Source: Cubamyces lactineus
Lineage: Eukaryota > Basidiomycota > Agaricomycetes > Polyporales > Polyporaceae
Direction: 5' to 3'
Assembly: GCA_022376465.1 (NCBI GenBank)
Contig: JACDTU010000025.1
Span: forward strand, 1 to 64,000
Length of the DNA: 64,000 nt
The translations under genes and the position numbers were made by a program. The notes under the pieces are model-generated. The model was not told the origin of the DNA, searched no databases, and was given only the letters and a program-made list of their open reading frames with translations. Below are positions 46,720 to 59,494 of this stretch, piece by piece (the first letter of the stretch is position 1; every line of letters begins with the position of its first letter).

Positions 46720-48637
46720 ATGTTCCGCATCTCCTCGAGCCTCTGGGAGAGAATACACCACTATGCGTCCTTTCCCCAGACAGGCGGTGAGTCACCCCAC
46801 ACTCTCCCCGCATTCTGCAGCATCACCAACGAGCTCACCGGTTCGCCCGACAGTCTCGCTCCAGCAGATGGTCCTCTTCGGCCAGAACCCCAGCCAGGGT
46901 ACTCTCCTAAGAGGCAGCCAGTTCCTGCTCGGTACGTCTATCCTCACTGCGTGTGCATCCGCGCTCTCACACACTCCGCACGGCAGAGGAACTCCCCGTC
47001 CGCCTCGCGCACAGAGTCAAGGAGCTCGACCAGCTGCCACACAACCTCAGCGACATGCCCTCCATCAACAAGGTCAAGGACTGGTACGCCCAGTCATTCG
47101 AGGCGAGTCATTTCCTCCCGCCCCTCTTCCGCTTCTCTCACGTCCCCTCCTGCCCTCTAGGAGCTCATCAGCTTCCCGCCAATACGCCTTCCTCCAGACA
47201 TCCGCGCCGCCCTCCTCAACCCTCCCACTGACCCCGTCTCTCTCCCCGAATCCTTTCCCAATCCGTCCCTTAGCTACCAGTACTACTCGGACGACTACGG
47301 CACCCCTCCCCAGTCACCTCTTGGCATCGTCTCCACACCCAAGAACGGCAAAAACGGCAAGAACGGGAACGGGAACGGCAATGGTAACGGCAACGGCGGC
47401 GGTCAAAAGATGCGCATCCCTATGGAGCGCAGGTGAGCTTCGTCTTACCGACCCGTCCGCGCGTGTCCTCGTCTAATCTGACCATCCTGTTCCCTTCTTC
47501 AGATACTACGCGAACATGTCGCACGTCAAGGAGTGGCCACCCGAGGTGCGCGAGTACAACCGCACCTTCACCAAGACGCTCGAGGCAATCAAGAAGCGGC
47601 ACGACCCGACGGTGACGACCGTCGCCCAGGGCGTGCTCGAGTGGAAACGCTCTCGCAACGCGCGCAACATCAACCTCGACGTTCAGCACTGGCTCGACCG
47701 CTTCTACATGTCCCGGATCGGTATCCGGTTCCTCATCGGCCAACGTGCGTCTCTGCCTCCCTTCCCCTCTCCCGCATCTGAGAGGACACGCCTCGTTCTC
47801 ACATCAGTCTACACAGACATCGCGCTCAACACGTTGCAGCCCCATCCAGACTACGTCGGTATCATCTGCACGCGCGCCGTAAGTCGTCCTTCCCTTCTGC
47901 CCGCGCAACCCCTTGATCGCGTGACCGCGCTAACGCCACTGCGCGCATGCCCAGAACGTCCATGACATCGTCCAAGAAGCCATCGAGAACGCACGGTAAG
48001 TCTTCGCGCGCATTATGTTCCGTCCCGCACCCCCGGAACTCAATCATCCGACGCGCGCCACCACCACCTCCATCCAGATTTGTGTGCGAAGAGCATTACT
48101 CGATGTTCAAAGGTCCTCCGGTGCAGCTCATCTGCCCCAAAGACCTACACTTCGCCTACGTCCCCGGCCATCTTTCACACATCTGCTTTGAGTTGCTTAA
48201 GAACTCTCTGCGCGCCGTCGTCGAGCGCTTCGGGCCCGAGTCCGAGTCGTTCCCGCCGATCAAGGTCGTCGTCGTCGAGGGCAAGGAGGACATCACCATC
48301 AAGATCTCTGACGAGGGCGGCGGCATCCCGCGCTCCGCCATCCCGCTCATCTGGACGTACATGTACACCACCATGGAGGGCCAGAACATCGACCAGGACT
48401 TTGCCGACTCGGACTTCCGCGCGCCCATGGCCGGCTTCGGCTACGGCCTTCCGCTCTCCAGACTGGTCAGTCGTGTCTCACGCGCGCACCGCTTTTGCTC
48501 GCTCACATTCTCCTGTCTATCTGTAGTACGCACGATACTTTGGCGGGGACCTCCGCTTGATTTCCATGGACGGTTTCGGGACGGACGTCTACATCCACCT
48601 CAACCGGCTGTCGTCCAGCCGCGAGCCTCTCCCGTGA
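46720..48637 (+). CDS. Mitochondrial pyruvate/branched-chain dehydrogenase kinase
   Basis: Nine exons (46720-46786, 46854-46931, 46987-47102, 47161-47432, 47503-47744, 47817-47878, 47955-47995, 48078-48465, 48527-48637) join to 458 residues. Family marks: N-terminal [31 protein letters not shown], the [13 protein letters not shown] helix region, [18 protein letters not shown], and the GHKL ATP site with the N-box [14 protein letters not shown]1 DEGGGIP and G2 [20 protein letters not shown]. Such kinases phosphorylate the E1 subunit and switch off pyruvate (or branched-chain keto acid) dehydrogenase in the matrix. The Asn/Gly-rich insert [15 protein letters not shown] (about residue 130-150) enlarges a loop. 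Intron 3 (47103-47160) starts GC. Which dehydrogenase is the target cannot be told from sequence alone. Confidence 0.92.
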
Positions 48638-49693
48638 CCTTGTCGCGTCGGATTGAGCGAGTTGGAGCTTTGCACACACATACCATGTTGGGGGAAAGCA
48701 GAAGGGTTGTGGGGGGCGTTCTACTGTACTATAGTATAACCATCGCATGCGAGAGGGCTCGACACAGAGTTGAATTGGGAGGATCCCTGTGCTATATGTA
48801 CGAATATATTCACGCCGCGACGACACGAGCTCTCCGAAATCACAGACCAAGGCGCGCGCAGAAGGTCCCGGGAGATTTCCTAAACTCAAATGCGTGAGTA
48901 TCACCGCGTTCCCACTTCTTCCCGACGCGGCGGCGAGCGTGGTGAGACCGGGGTCGGTCGAGTTATGTGCGCCTGTGTATGTCTGTGTATGTGTATGTCT
49001 GTGCACATATAGCGGCTACTGCCAACCACTCCCAAAGCATTCGATCTGCCATACATGTCATCGTCCTCGCGCGCGCGTCAGGAGGCCTAGGTGATGCTCC
49101 CCGGAACGATACAATCGCAATGCATGCATGTACGTGTGTAATACCAGACGACATGTACAGGGAATATACGGTGGTATCTTACAAGACAGGCCGGGTGTTC
49201 CAAACCCCGAAACGCTCTCACTCACATCTCCCCGGGCCCGGTGTCTCCTTCGAATTCTGCCGCCCAGCCACCGCACCAACGAACGAAACTGTATCCCGTG
49301 CCTGTGACTGTATCCGTATTCGCATGATACTACTGAACATGACGACTCGGATGCATGCATGAAATGCGAGATATCTCAGAGAGACGAATGCTGTACTTGG
49401 ACTATAGGTACCACAAAGCACGACGACGGATGTGGATGCATACAAGTATGAGACAGACGCGTGATATACTGTATCTGCGCGGTACTAAGATACGCTGCAG
49501 TGCGACGACGACGATAACGAGACGAAAGAATTGCCAAGATATACACGTATGATGATGACGAGGAGCAGTGCACGAAAACCCAGAATAAATGTCCCCACCA
49601 TGAGCACGCTGACTGTGCCCATCCAGCCATCCGAACCGTCCCGTCCAAACTGTCCAACGGGCGGACCCAATGCACACACGCTCCCTCTCAGAC
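48638..49693. other. Convergent 3' intergenic region
   Basis: 1056 bp between the ends of the PDK-like gene (+) and White Collar-1 (-). No supported gene; it holds both 3' untranslated regions. Short GT-rich (about 48975-49012) and CpG-rich runs. Confidence 0.55.
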
Positions 49694-52600
49694 TCACGCG
49701 CCTCCCCCGCCACCGCCACCGCCGCCTCCCGGGTCTCGCATGGACGCATCCCACGGCCGCTTCATCGGTACGCCGCCATACCCCGCGCTGGCCGTCCGAC
49801 TCGCCAACCCATTCCCGCTCTCGCTGCTCGGCGAATGCTCCAGCTGATCATATGCGTACTGGCTCCACCCCTGCAGCGCCGACTCGAACGCATGGGCGTG
49901 TCTCCCATGCGGTGTGTACGTCGCCGACACCGGCTGTTGATGTTGTAGCTGTGGTTGAGTAGGCGACACGTACGCCTGTCCAGACGAAGCCACCTGCCCT
50001 GCGTTCGACATCGTACGCGCACGAACAGGGGCCGACATTGACGACGCTGCCGCCGACGACGCGGACGCGAGAGGTACGCCCTGGGTGCCCGACACGAACC
50101 GTACGTTCAGCGGCTGCTGTGAGGATTGTGACTGCGGAGGTTGCTGCATGCCCGACGCAGGATGCCGGTATGCAACAGCCAGTCCCCCGACGGCGGCTGA
50201 TGTCCTCGCGGTCGCGCTGATCCCCAGTCCTGCCACGCCCGTCATCGTTGGCCCTGTCGCTCCTGTCACCGCCGCGGAAGCAGCAGAGGAAGTGGAAGAG
50301 GACGTCGAAGCAGCGGCCAACGCGCCCAGCGACTGCTTCCTCCGCATCTTCTTCGTAATCGCCGCCTCGAGCGCGACGACTTCTTCCACCAAGCGCTGGT
50401 TCCGGTACTTCAGCTGCTGGAGTTCATACTGCCAACTGCTTCCCCTGTCCAAGTCCGTCTCTTCGAACACGCTCTCCTCCGGGGCGTGTACGAGCGGCAA
50501 CGTCGCGGGCGGCGTGCCCGCTGCTCCTTGGCACAACTTCACTTGGCAGACCACCGGTGCCTGCGCCGCGGCGTCCCCGCCGTTCCCTGCCGGCTCGTCC
50601 GTTACGCCCTCCGGACCCTGCTGCTGCTGACTCGGTGGTGCACAGGATCGGTAGAGGACGATATGAACGGAAACGGTACCTCGCTCCTTGGTATGGACAT
50701 CGCACGCGAGGCCGGCACTCTCGACGCCTGCAGTTGCCAGTACCTTGTTCATCTCGACCTGGACCGCTGTGCGCACGTCTTGCGGCGATGCTCCGCTCAC
50801 CAGATCCGCCAACGGCTTTCCAATGATCTCACCTGCGCCCCAGCCGAGCACGTCCCGGACGGCGGCACCCGCGTAGAGGAACGTCGCGTTCGGACTTAGC
50901 ATGCCCCAGAATTCGCGCTCGCTAGGCGGGCTGTTATTCGACAGTTCCTGCGGGCCATCAAGGGAGTTGTGTATGGGCGGCGGTAGTGGTTTGTAGAGCG
51001 GGGACACCAAGCCGCCGGCACGGGAGATAGGTCCCCAATCCAGATGGGGGAGGTTTCTCAGGCGGCCGCTGAGGATGATCGCCTTGCGTCCTTTACCTGG
51101 CTCGACGTGCAGGCGGCCACGGCACTCGATCCATACGTACCCTCGGCCTTTGGCCTGCATGCGGAAGAGCAAATCGACGGGACGCGGCGCGGCACCGGAA
51201 GCCAAGGCCTGAACGGCGGAGGCGGCAGACGCGGTCTCGGCGGTAGGACTGACTCCCGCCGAGGCGGAGGACGAAGAGACGGGAGCGCCAGAGGGATGAA
51301 GGCCGGGGCCCGGGGTGGCCGAGGCTTCTTTGAGTTCACGCATGAGCGGTACACAATCTGCGGGATGACAAAAATCGGTGAGGGAACGTCCGACAAGCTC
51401 ATCGGGGTCGTAGCCGAGCACGCTACGGACGGCAGGCGCAGCGTAGAGGAAGGCGCCCTTGAGAGAGACGACGTGGATAAAATCTGGGGAGCGGTCGAGG
51501 AGGAACATGTGGATGGGCTTATTACCATCGTAGGGATCGAGCGAGATGGGTTCCGATGGATGGGTGGAGAGGGCGATGGCGGTGGAAGCGTGGGTGGAGG
51601 TGGAGAGCTGGAAGGAGTTGGCGAAGGCAGGCTCAGCGAGGAGAGCGCGGAGCTCTTTAGACATGCCGCGCATGGTCATGGAGGACGTGCGCCAGTCCCG
51701 GGGGCCGGTAGGGACAGGAGGGGCGATGGACTTGTCTGAATAGTTGACGAGATAAGTGCCATCTTTAAGTTTGCTAAGGATAGCCTTTGGCTGCTCGGAA
51801 AGGTCGACCTGGAAGCCGACGTGATAGACGATGTCGTCTGCCTCTTCTGGAGAGTTGTGAACGCCACCACGGATGGGGATGACAGATACCATGTTGATGA
51901 AGGCAGAGCCATCTTTGCGATAATTTATGATGCTGACTTGGCATTCCTTGTCGGCGATGATATTCTTGCGAAGATGCGCGACGGCGTCTTGAGCGGTGTG
52001 GAGGCGGTCCTGTCCGCGTTGAACGTGACCACCGGGGGCTTGGAGGAAGCGACAGTTGCGGCCGACGACCTCGTGCTCGTCGTAGCCTGTGAGTTTGTAA
52101 AAAGTGGGGGATGCATAGACTGCGAGGAGAGACGATGAGCGACCGGTCGGAAAAATGAGAGAGATGGGTACCTATAGGGGAGTCGAAGCGGCGTGTGTCT
52201 GTGACTACGAATGAGCAAGAGAGGTCTACTGGACCGAGATATATCTTGGGGAAAGGGCGGTTTACGACGCGAGCGAGGATAGAGAGGAGATCAAACCCAG
52301 AGGCGGAGTAGACGGGAAGACCGAGGGCGGAGGGGATGGAGAGGGGAAGGTGGGAAGGATAAGGGTGGTGGGCGGTTAGTTCGGACGCATGGTGGGAGTG
52401 AGGATGAGAGTATGGAGGGGTGTTTGTGTGAGAATACGAGTACGCGGAGGAGGCTGGTGGAGGTGGTTGTGCAATAGGGTAAGAGGTGGAAGATGTCGCG
52501 GACTGGAGGGAGCTTGAGGGCGGGGAGTGTCAGGGCGAAGCGGGCACAGAAGGAGAGGACGCACAAGTTGTTTGAGTAACCCTGAGGAGAGGCGAACCAG

Positions 52601-52812
52601 GAGAAGGAGGAAGAGGGCGGGTAGAAACCGGCTGGGAGAGCCTCTGCACCACCTCCGGGCGGAACAGCAGGAGCGTTGAGGATGAGCTGAGGAAGCTGGA
52701 ACTGGACGTTTGTGGAAAAGGTAACGTTGTGATCGAGGCAGTCCTGGTCGTGGTCGCGAATGTGGTCGTCGTGGTCGCTGTGGTCGTCGCCGAGGTAACG
52801 GGAGAAAGGCAT
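49694..52812 (-). CDS. wc-1: White Collar-1 blue-light photoreceptor (LOV plus PAS, no zinc finger)
   Basis: Three exons, complement of 52812-52565, 52512-52172 and 52119-49694, give 1004 residues. The conserved block before the LOV domain is VYSASGFDLLSILARV (from residue 150). The LOV core is GRNCRFLQAPGG, with the flavin-adduct cysteine at about residue 219, followed by DGSAFINMVSVIPIRGGV. Two further PAS domains follow: FIHVVSLKGAFLYAAPAV..VLGYDPDELVGRSL and EFWGMLSPNATFLYAGAAV..LGWGAGEIIGKPL. Then comes a short coiled coil (ELQQLKYRNQRLVEEVVALE) and a Ser/Ala/Gln-rich tail ending in ten glycines. WC-1 binds FAD, senses blue light and pairs with WC-2 to drive light-induced transcription, fruiting and repair genes. 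As in other basidiomycete WC-1 proteins, no GATA finger follows. It is divergent from the aldolase gene. Confidence 0.93.
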
Positions 52813-53399
52813 TGGGGAGGGAGCCGCGGACGGCGGCGACGACGAGGGCGAGGACGAGGACGAGGGGGGAGGAGATGGAGGAGAGAGAGAAGGAGGAGGC
52901 GAGAGAGTGTATGCGCTTCACTCTTCTGTCATTCCACATTCCCTAATCCGGTAAGAAGGGACACTAGACGATGGACGGGAGCCAATCAGCGTCGAGAACC
53001 CGTTGTCCGCGTTTTTCGCACAGACTGACAGCTGCCGTCACCTACAATTTATTTCTCGTTAATGTCGTTTATTCTCGCCGGACGTGACGCATTTCCCCGC
53101 CGGACTTCCGCCGTCCGTCGACGTCATCGCTCCCCGGTCCTCCCCGGCCCGGCCTCGGTATGTCTGCAGAGAGATTCAGGCGGGGGAAGAGGAAGAGACG
53201 GGGAGACGCAAGACACAACGGCAGAGAGAAAGAAATAATATCTAATAGACGGGAATAATGCAGGAATGGCGGGTGGGACGATGGGATTTCCCGATCTGGC
53301 GCGCGTCATCGATACCAGCCCCGCCCTTTTCTCTCCCTTCCGCCTCTTCCTCCTCCTCCTCCTTCTCTCCATCTCTCTCCATCCTCCACTGCAGCAACC
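52813..53399. promoter_or_regulatory. Divergent promoter between wc-1 and the aldolase gene
   Basis: 587 bp between opposed start codons. It contains several purine/pyrimidine-rich runs, notably a CT-rich stretch directly before the aldolase ATG (about 53326-53385), typical of highly expressed fungal glycolytic genes. No GATA cluster stands out. Confidence 0.5.
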
Positions 53400-54393
53400 A
53401 TGGGCGTCCTCGACATCGTTCCCGTACGTCCTCACCCCGTCCAGCAGCGACACACACTCACCCACTCGTCTTCCAGGCTGGTGTTCTCACCGGTGACAAC
53501 GTTCGCAAGCTCTTCGAGTACGCAAAGGAGCACCAGGTACGCCCTCCCCCCTCTTCTCCGCCTCAGCCTACACGCTAACGCGTCGATTTTCAGTTCGCTA
53601 TCCCCGTAAGTCCTTTGCCAAACCATGCCTAGCATCTTCTGAACGCCGCCGTCTCATCCATCCATCCAGGCCATCGTAGGTTCCCATCTCCGTCCTCCTC
53701 GTCTTCCCTCTTCTCATCTATCCACCCCCAGAACGTCACCTCTTCCTCCGTCGCCAACTCCGTTCTCGAGGCCGCTCGGTACGTCCACGATCACAGTCCC
53801 AGCTCTTCTCTGCCCTCATACCCTACTCCAGCGACATCAAGGCCCCCATCATCTTTCAGGTCTCCCAGGGAGGCGCCGCCTTCTTCGCCGGAAAGGGCCT
53901 CCCCAACGACAAGCAGCAGGCTTCCATCGCAGGTGCCATCGCCGCTGCCCACCACGTCCGCACCGTCGCAAAGGAGTACGGAGTGTACGTCCCCGTCCCC
54001 TTCCTCCCTTTCCCCACATCCTCCCAAATCACATGCTTCCCGCTCCCTTTCCGACCCTCCCCCAACTTCCTTCCCCACACTCGCACTCACACGCTCACGC
54101 TCACGTCCACCCACAGCCCCGTCGTCCTCCACTCCGACCACTGCGCCAAGAAGCTCCTTCCCTGGTTCGATGGCATGCTCAAGGCCGATGAGGAGTACTT
54201 TGCTCAGCACCAGGAGCCCCTCTTCTCCTCCCACATGCTCGACCTTTCCGAAGAGTCCAAGGAGGACAACATCGCCACCTGCGTCAAGTACTTCAAGCGC
54301 ATGGCTCCCCTTGGCCTCTGGCTCGAGATGGAAATCGGTATCACCGGCGGTGAGGAGGACGGCGTTGACAACACCGGCGTAGACAACTCCCGC

Positions 54394-54431
<38 letters not shown>

Positions 54432-55108
54432 CGCGCTCTCCCAGATCTCCCCCAACTTCTCTATCGCCGCCGCGTTCGGTAACGTCCACGGCGTCTACAA
54501 GCCCGGTAATGTCCGTCTCCACCCCGAGCTCCTCAACAAGCACCAGATCTACGCCGAGGAGAAGCTCGGTAGCAAGCAGAAGAAGCCCCTCTTCCTCGTC
54601 TTCCACGGCGGTTCCGGCTCTACCAAGGACGAGATCAAGACCGCCGTCCAGAACGGCGTCGTCAAGATGAACGTCGACACCGACACCCAGTGGGCCTACC
54701 TCTGCGGTATCCGCGTACGTACCGCGTACGGCAGTCGCTCACGGTGCAGCATGCTCACGCGTGACAATTTCCACAGGACTTCATCCAGAACAAGTCTGGC
54801 TACCTCCAGACCCAGGTTGGCAACCCCGAGGGTGCCGATAAGCCCAACAAGAAGGTGAGTTCTCTCCTCGTGCACGATCTAACCAGCCACCAAACTCACG
54901 CCTTCTGCGATCAGTACTACGACCCGCGTGTGTGGGTGCGTGAGGGCGAGAAGACGCTCGTTGAGCGAGTCAAGGAGGCCTGCGCCGATCTCGGCAACAC
55001 CAGTACGTATACCCATACCACTCGATCGCGCCTCTGCGCTTCCCTTCTCGTCTTCGCGTCGATCCGCGCACTCGCTGACACTGCATCTTTCCTATAGACC
55101 GCTTGTAG
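53400..55108 (+). CDS. FBA1: Class II fructose-bisphosphate aldolase, ten exons including a 6-nt microexon
   Basis: Exons 53400-53423, 53477-53536, 53594-53605, 53670-53675, 53732-53778, 53832-53984, 54117-54714, 54777-54854, 54915-55002 and 55098-55108 give 358 residues, the normal fungal length. Seen: GVLTGDNVRKLFEYAKEHQ, FAIP+AI+NVTSSS (split over exons 3, 4 and 5), FQVSQGGAAFFAGKG, zinc-binding HSDHCAKK, LEMEIGITGGEEDGVDN, FGNVHGVYKPGNV, phosphate-binding FHGGSGST and NVDTDTQWA. It cleaves fructose 1,6-bisphosphate in glycolysis, and runs in reverse in gluconeogenesis, using zinc, in the cytosol. Exon 4 is only GCCATC (Ala-Ile). The last exon codes for three residues plus stop. Dense 5' introns are usual for strongly expressed basidiomycete genes. 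Confidence 0.95.
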
Positions 55109-58100
55109 ACTCGACCCTGAACGGGGGACGATCGCGACGCGTGTCCGAGCTTGAGGGCACGCGCGGCGACCACTGCGAAACGAAGCGGAAGTCATCAAAG
55201 TGTAGCACCAGGCCGGACGCGCGGAAGCCGATGTAGCAGAAGCACAGAAGAGAAGAGCAGAAAACAGCGTTGTATCCCTACTACGTGTACTGTCGAATAC
55301 ATCACTAGCCTTTCCATTTCTCCCCTACCTACTCCATCGTCGCCTGCCTCACCCCTTACGCTCGGCTCATCAGATGTGGCAGCCACGAGGTCCCGCGCGT
55401 TCCCCAGCGTCGGAAGTGAGTGCTCAGGTCCGCACTATCCCAATCCGCCGCGGCGTTATACTTCACTCTCGTGATGTGCCAACGGAACACGGGGGGCGAC
55501 AACGCACCTCGCAGCGGGAGAATTCGAAGCAGCCTAGGCCGACCGAGCCTTCCTCTTCCCCTCCGCGCTCGCGCCTCAGGAACAACCTTGTAACAGGACG
55601 CGCCATGGCGCATATACTGTACGCATACAGTGCAGAGACTGTCGATGCGATCGCCGCAGAGCGCGCAGGAGGGCGATCGTCGTCCTATGTTCCATTTCCC
55701 ATGTCTCGTGTCACGCTCCGAGGGCCTTCAATGCGCTGCTCACGCTCGGTCGGAAGCGGTAAGCACGTTATACGTACTACGGCTGCGGCGTAACGTACTT
55801 TGCTGCTTCAAGTCCAAGCTTAGGCTCAAGCTCCCGCGGCTCCACCGGTCTGGCCTGGACGTCGCGTCGCCGCCCTCGCCAGTCCCGAGATCCTTTGTGC
55901 ACGCGCACTTATTCATACGCGCATGTCAATGTGCGTAGCGGCGCAGCTGGTCATAACGCCGTAGCGAGCTGGCCAACTGCGAAACGGCATTGCGCACAAA
56001 CAGCGCACTGCGTGGCTGCCGCAAGGTGGACCGTGGGGCCGTTGCGCCTCTCCGAGTCCCTATCCGAGTCGCGCGCTCGATTCACGTCGAATTCCCTGCT
56101 GACTTCCATGGTCTCCGTGGGACGTGCAGTGACCTAGTATCCTGCCAGATACCTCGTATAGCTGTCACAGTCCGGCCGGGATCACACCATAGGTATACGG
56201 GATTGGTAGCGTCCGCCTCCGCGTTGGTGCTTGCGCGCGTGCACCACATGTGTCATTGCAACACATTAGAATACCGACTGCGATCCATCTACAGACGCAG
56301 CGTGCGGGGCCGGTACACAACACACCATGCGTACACTTACACCACCAACGCTCGGGTAATGTACCGTGACGCCCGCCCACCATCATGTCAACATCGACAG
56401 CCCGGGGCCTCAACTGCGCACGGACGGGGGTACGCATACTGACCTGCGCGCCCTACGCCACTTTCCACCGCATCGCACACAAGTTCATCAGCAAGACGCA
56501 TCTCTATTTGAATACATGAACGTAGCTCGCCTCCCCGAGCGTCCAAACACAGTTCTCTGCCACGTCCTTGAGTCAAAGTCCTCCTTCCTGCCACTCTTCC
56601 CTGGTTCCTACTTCATCCAGGACACGATCAGTCGAGACTCTGTACCTCAACCACCGCGCCCCTCGGGCCAGATCACCGGGTCCTCGCCGCGAACTCGGGC
56701 TTTGGTCCTAAGGCTGAGGTCGCCAGTGGGTCCCGAACATATCCCAGGGCATAAATGCTGAGTCTGAGGCATGAGAACTCCGAACCTGAACCTGAACTTC
56801 CGTCGGGACACGTCGATCTGCGGGTCCAAAGCGGCGTTAGCCATGGGTGTGCCTATACCTGGCATATGTACGGGCGGCAGAGCTCGGTCGCAGTACGCGG
56901 GGCGCACCGGCGGCACTGCTAGTCTATATGTGTGTATTGCAGTTCTGCGCGCCGTGCTAATATGGGACGGGGCACTTACTGAGTCATCCAGCATGGCGAT
57001 GTAGACGTGGGCCGAGTGCTCTCTTGGCGTACTGCAGCATTTACGGGTGCACAGTATGTAGACTTGTGCGACACATGAAACGGTGTGTAGATGTATTTGT
57101 TTCCAGGGGTCACATTATCGACCTCCTACTTCGTTGTCAACATCGCCTATTGTGTATCCGCCGGTGGTGGTGGCGCCTTCGGAAACAAGCAGCAAGCAGC
57201 CTGCCATTCAATCAACCCGTAAGCACCATGCATTGGCATCAACTTGAACAAGCTCAAGCGAATACTGAACGCATGGCGCGTTCGGCTAGCTCCTAGCCGG
57301 CGGTACTGCAATGTGTTGCATCGCATTGGATGCCAAGCCAGTAAGCGGGAATCCTTGATGGCTGTCGTCCATTGACTACAGTCGACACCCTCTTAACCCA
57401 TACTTCTCGGCAGGGCTCCAGAGCTCCCTCGTCTGCACAATTTCGCCTGGAAAGTATACCAGTAGATGCGCTTACATCAAGGCTATATAGCCATCCACAT
57501 CCGAGAAGGAAAAGTGGCTTCATTCCTCAGCGATTTGCGGATCTGTGTGCTAAGCGAGGTATGGGTTAAGAGGGCGTCGACTGTACCTCCCGAGTCATTC
57601 ACAGCTAGCGTGACGAGGCGTTCAGCTTGCATGCCACAATGCATACGCGAGCAATATCCAAACCGACACTGACCGGCCAACCTCGAACCACGCGCCACGC
57701 TAGAATAGCACCCGAATCGGTGTGCGTTAATGTAAGCACCCGCGGGGAAAGCGTTCAGAGGTACGTCAGAGGTACGTACATGTTGTTCTCCGTGGTTGAC
57801 GGCGATTCTGAAGATGAAGAAACATTCATTCAGTACGCAGGCTAGAAGATGTTTTTGCAGGATCAAAGTATACCCTCACGATTGTGCTCGGGTTGTTGAG
57901 GATTTACTGTGACAAACCTTACTATGACGCGAGGCATGGGTGATGGCGGCGCGTGCTCACTGCTAACTTGGGGCCCGTGCTTGAATAGCGTCCGGACGCT
58001 CGTGCGGGAGCGTACCGGCAGCGGCAGCCTTCAGTGGTCGGCGGTAGGCCAGGCCAGCCTCAGTGCATATTGTTCTTAGCCGACAGGTGAAGAGCGTGCA

Positions 58101-59494
58101 TTTCAATACAGAGGCTAGACAATTTTCGCACTGGCGTCCAAAGGGCACCAATGCCAGCCTCTTTCTCGCCGCCGGAGACAAGTCCGAATAGCAGTGCATG
58201 TTCAGCTTCGTTCCCCAGCTGAACAAAAGAAGTGTCATAGGCGTGCACCTCTTAATCACCACCACTCACATGTGCCCCGAGACAATTTTCCGGTTGCCGA
58301 GTGCCCTACTTGTGCAGCGTGCGTGCTGGCTGAGTCCGACATGCCCCAGTGAGTGTTCAACTCATGACGAACCGTGTAGCAGAGGTACTTACTACGGTTT
58401 CACGAGAAGTGCATCACAATCCACGCATACCGCCGGCCATTACCTAGTAACCAGCGTAGCGCAGAGACATTGACGAAGAGGGCGCGAACATATCGTCGGT
58501 TTCATTGTGCGACGATGGCCCCGGTCTCGGGCGCTAGCGCCCACACGCGCCCACATTGGAAGATCGGAAAGATGGGCTCCTGCTTGCTTCTTAAACCTCT
58601 CGCTCTTTGTTTTCTGCGGCCGTCACGTCCACAAATGATACGGCAGATCCTTCTAGCTCTCCGACTTGGTGACTGCTAGGTGGTCATATATGGGTGGTAG
58701 GGCCCGACTGAGCAGAACCCATAGGCTATATACATTGGGCACCTTAGTCTTCGCACGTATCGACTGGTTGCGTGGATGCCGTGTGTCCTATGACGGGTCG
58801 ATAGGTTATAAGCACACTCTCAGCTCGGATGGATCTGACACTTCACAACGCTGTCGAGCAGAGTTGATTCATGCCCACCTCGCCGGCTCCTCAGGCCTCA
58901 GCTGTCGAGTGCATGTCAGTTCTGGCTTGTAGCGTGTTCTATGAAGCTGTCTGCCTGTGGTATATACCATAACGCGCAAAGGCCGGTGCTGGCTATGGTT
59001 ATGACTTGGAAAACATCTATAGCCCGCAGGCGAGGGACTTCGGTATCCCGGTTGGAACTTCCCGTCTATCAGACGGTGACAAGTGGAGTCCGGGCGTCAA
59101 CTTGAAAGCGCGGAAACAACGCCAAAGCAAGCAAGTAACAAAGTACTTACTTCCGGTACTAGAGCGTGATCAAGGACATTGAGTCCTGCAAGGCACGGTA
59201 GATAGTACGGTTTTCCAGCTCAGCAAAGAGGGATCGAAGTGGCCCTTAGGTCGTTGTCGTGGTAGACAGTAGACGGACTTAGGGCGCGACGAACGCGCGA
59301 CGGGACGCGAGCACGTGATCAGACGCGTTGAGATGAGGCTATTGGGCGTCTACTGACACGCTCTGTTCTCTTCCGTCTTCGTCTCCCTCCCCGTCTCGAG
59401 CTCGTCCCTCTCACCCCGTTCGCGTCGTCTTCGGTCTCTCTGTGGCTCATATCTCTCAGCAGGCTACTTTTTAGTGGATGTGCTATGGTATAAT
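55109..59494. other. 4.4-kb stretch without a supported gene
   Basis: Numerous short frames on both strands, none with a recognisable domain or codon pattern like the neighbouring genes. The only structure I can define is the TA-flanked MITE at 57377-57585. The last 200 bases are CT-rich and hold the promoter of the Spt21-like gene. A decayed repeat or an unrecognised non-coding RNA locus is possible. Confidence 0.45.
57377..57585. mobile_element. Small MITE, TA target duplication, about 26-bp TIRs
   Basis: The left end, TA|CAGTCGACACCCTCTTAACC, and the reversed right end, TA|CAGTCGACGCCCTCTTAACC, match through CCATAC with one or two mismatches. TA lies on both sides (57377-57378, 57584-57585). 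About 205 bp, no ORF. CAGT ends and TA again point to the Tc1/mariner class, yet the terminal sequence differs from the other two families in the window. Confidence 0.72.

Noticed and set aside
46085..46813. 242-codon minus-strand frame between the 6PGDH-family and PDK genes
   Set aside because: Overlaps coding exons of both neighbours, Arg/Pro-rich, no motifs; explained by GC-rich composition.
51044..51739. 231-codon plus-strand frame inside the White Collar-1 gene
   Set aside because: Gly/Arg-rich mirror of the GC-rich coding strand, no domain; the minus strand encodes PAS domains.
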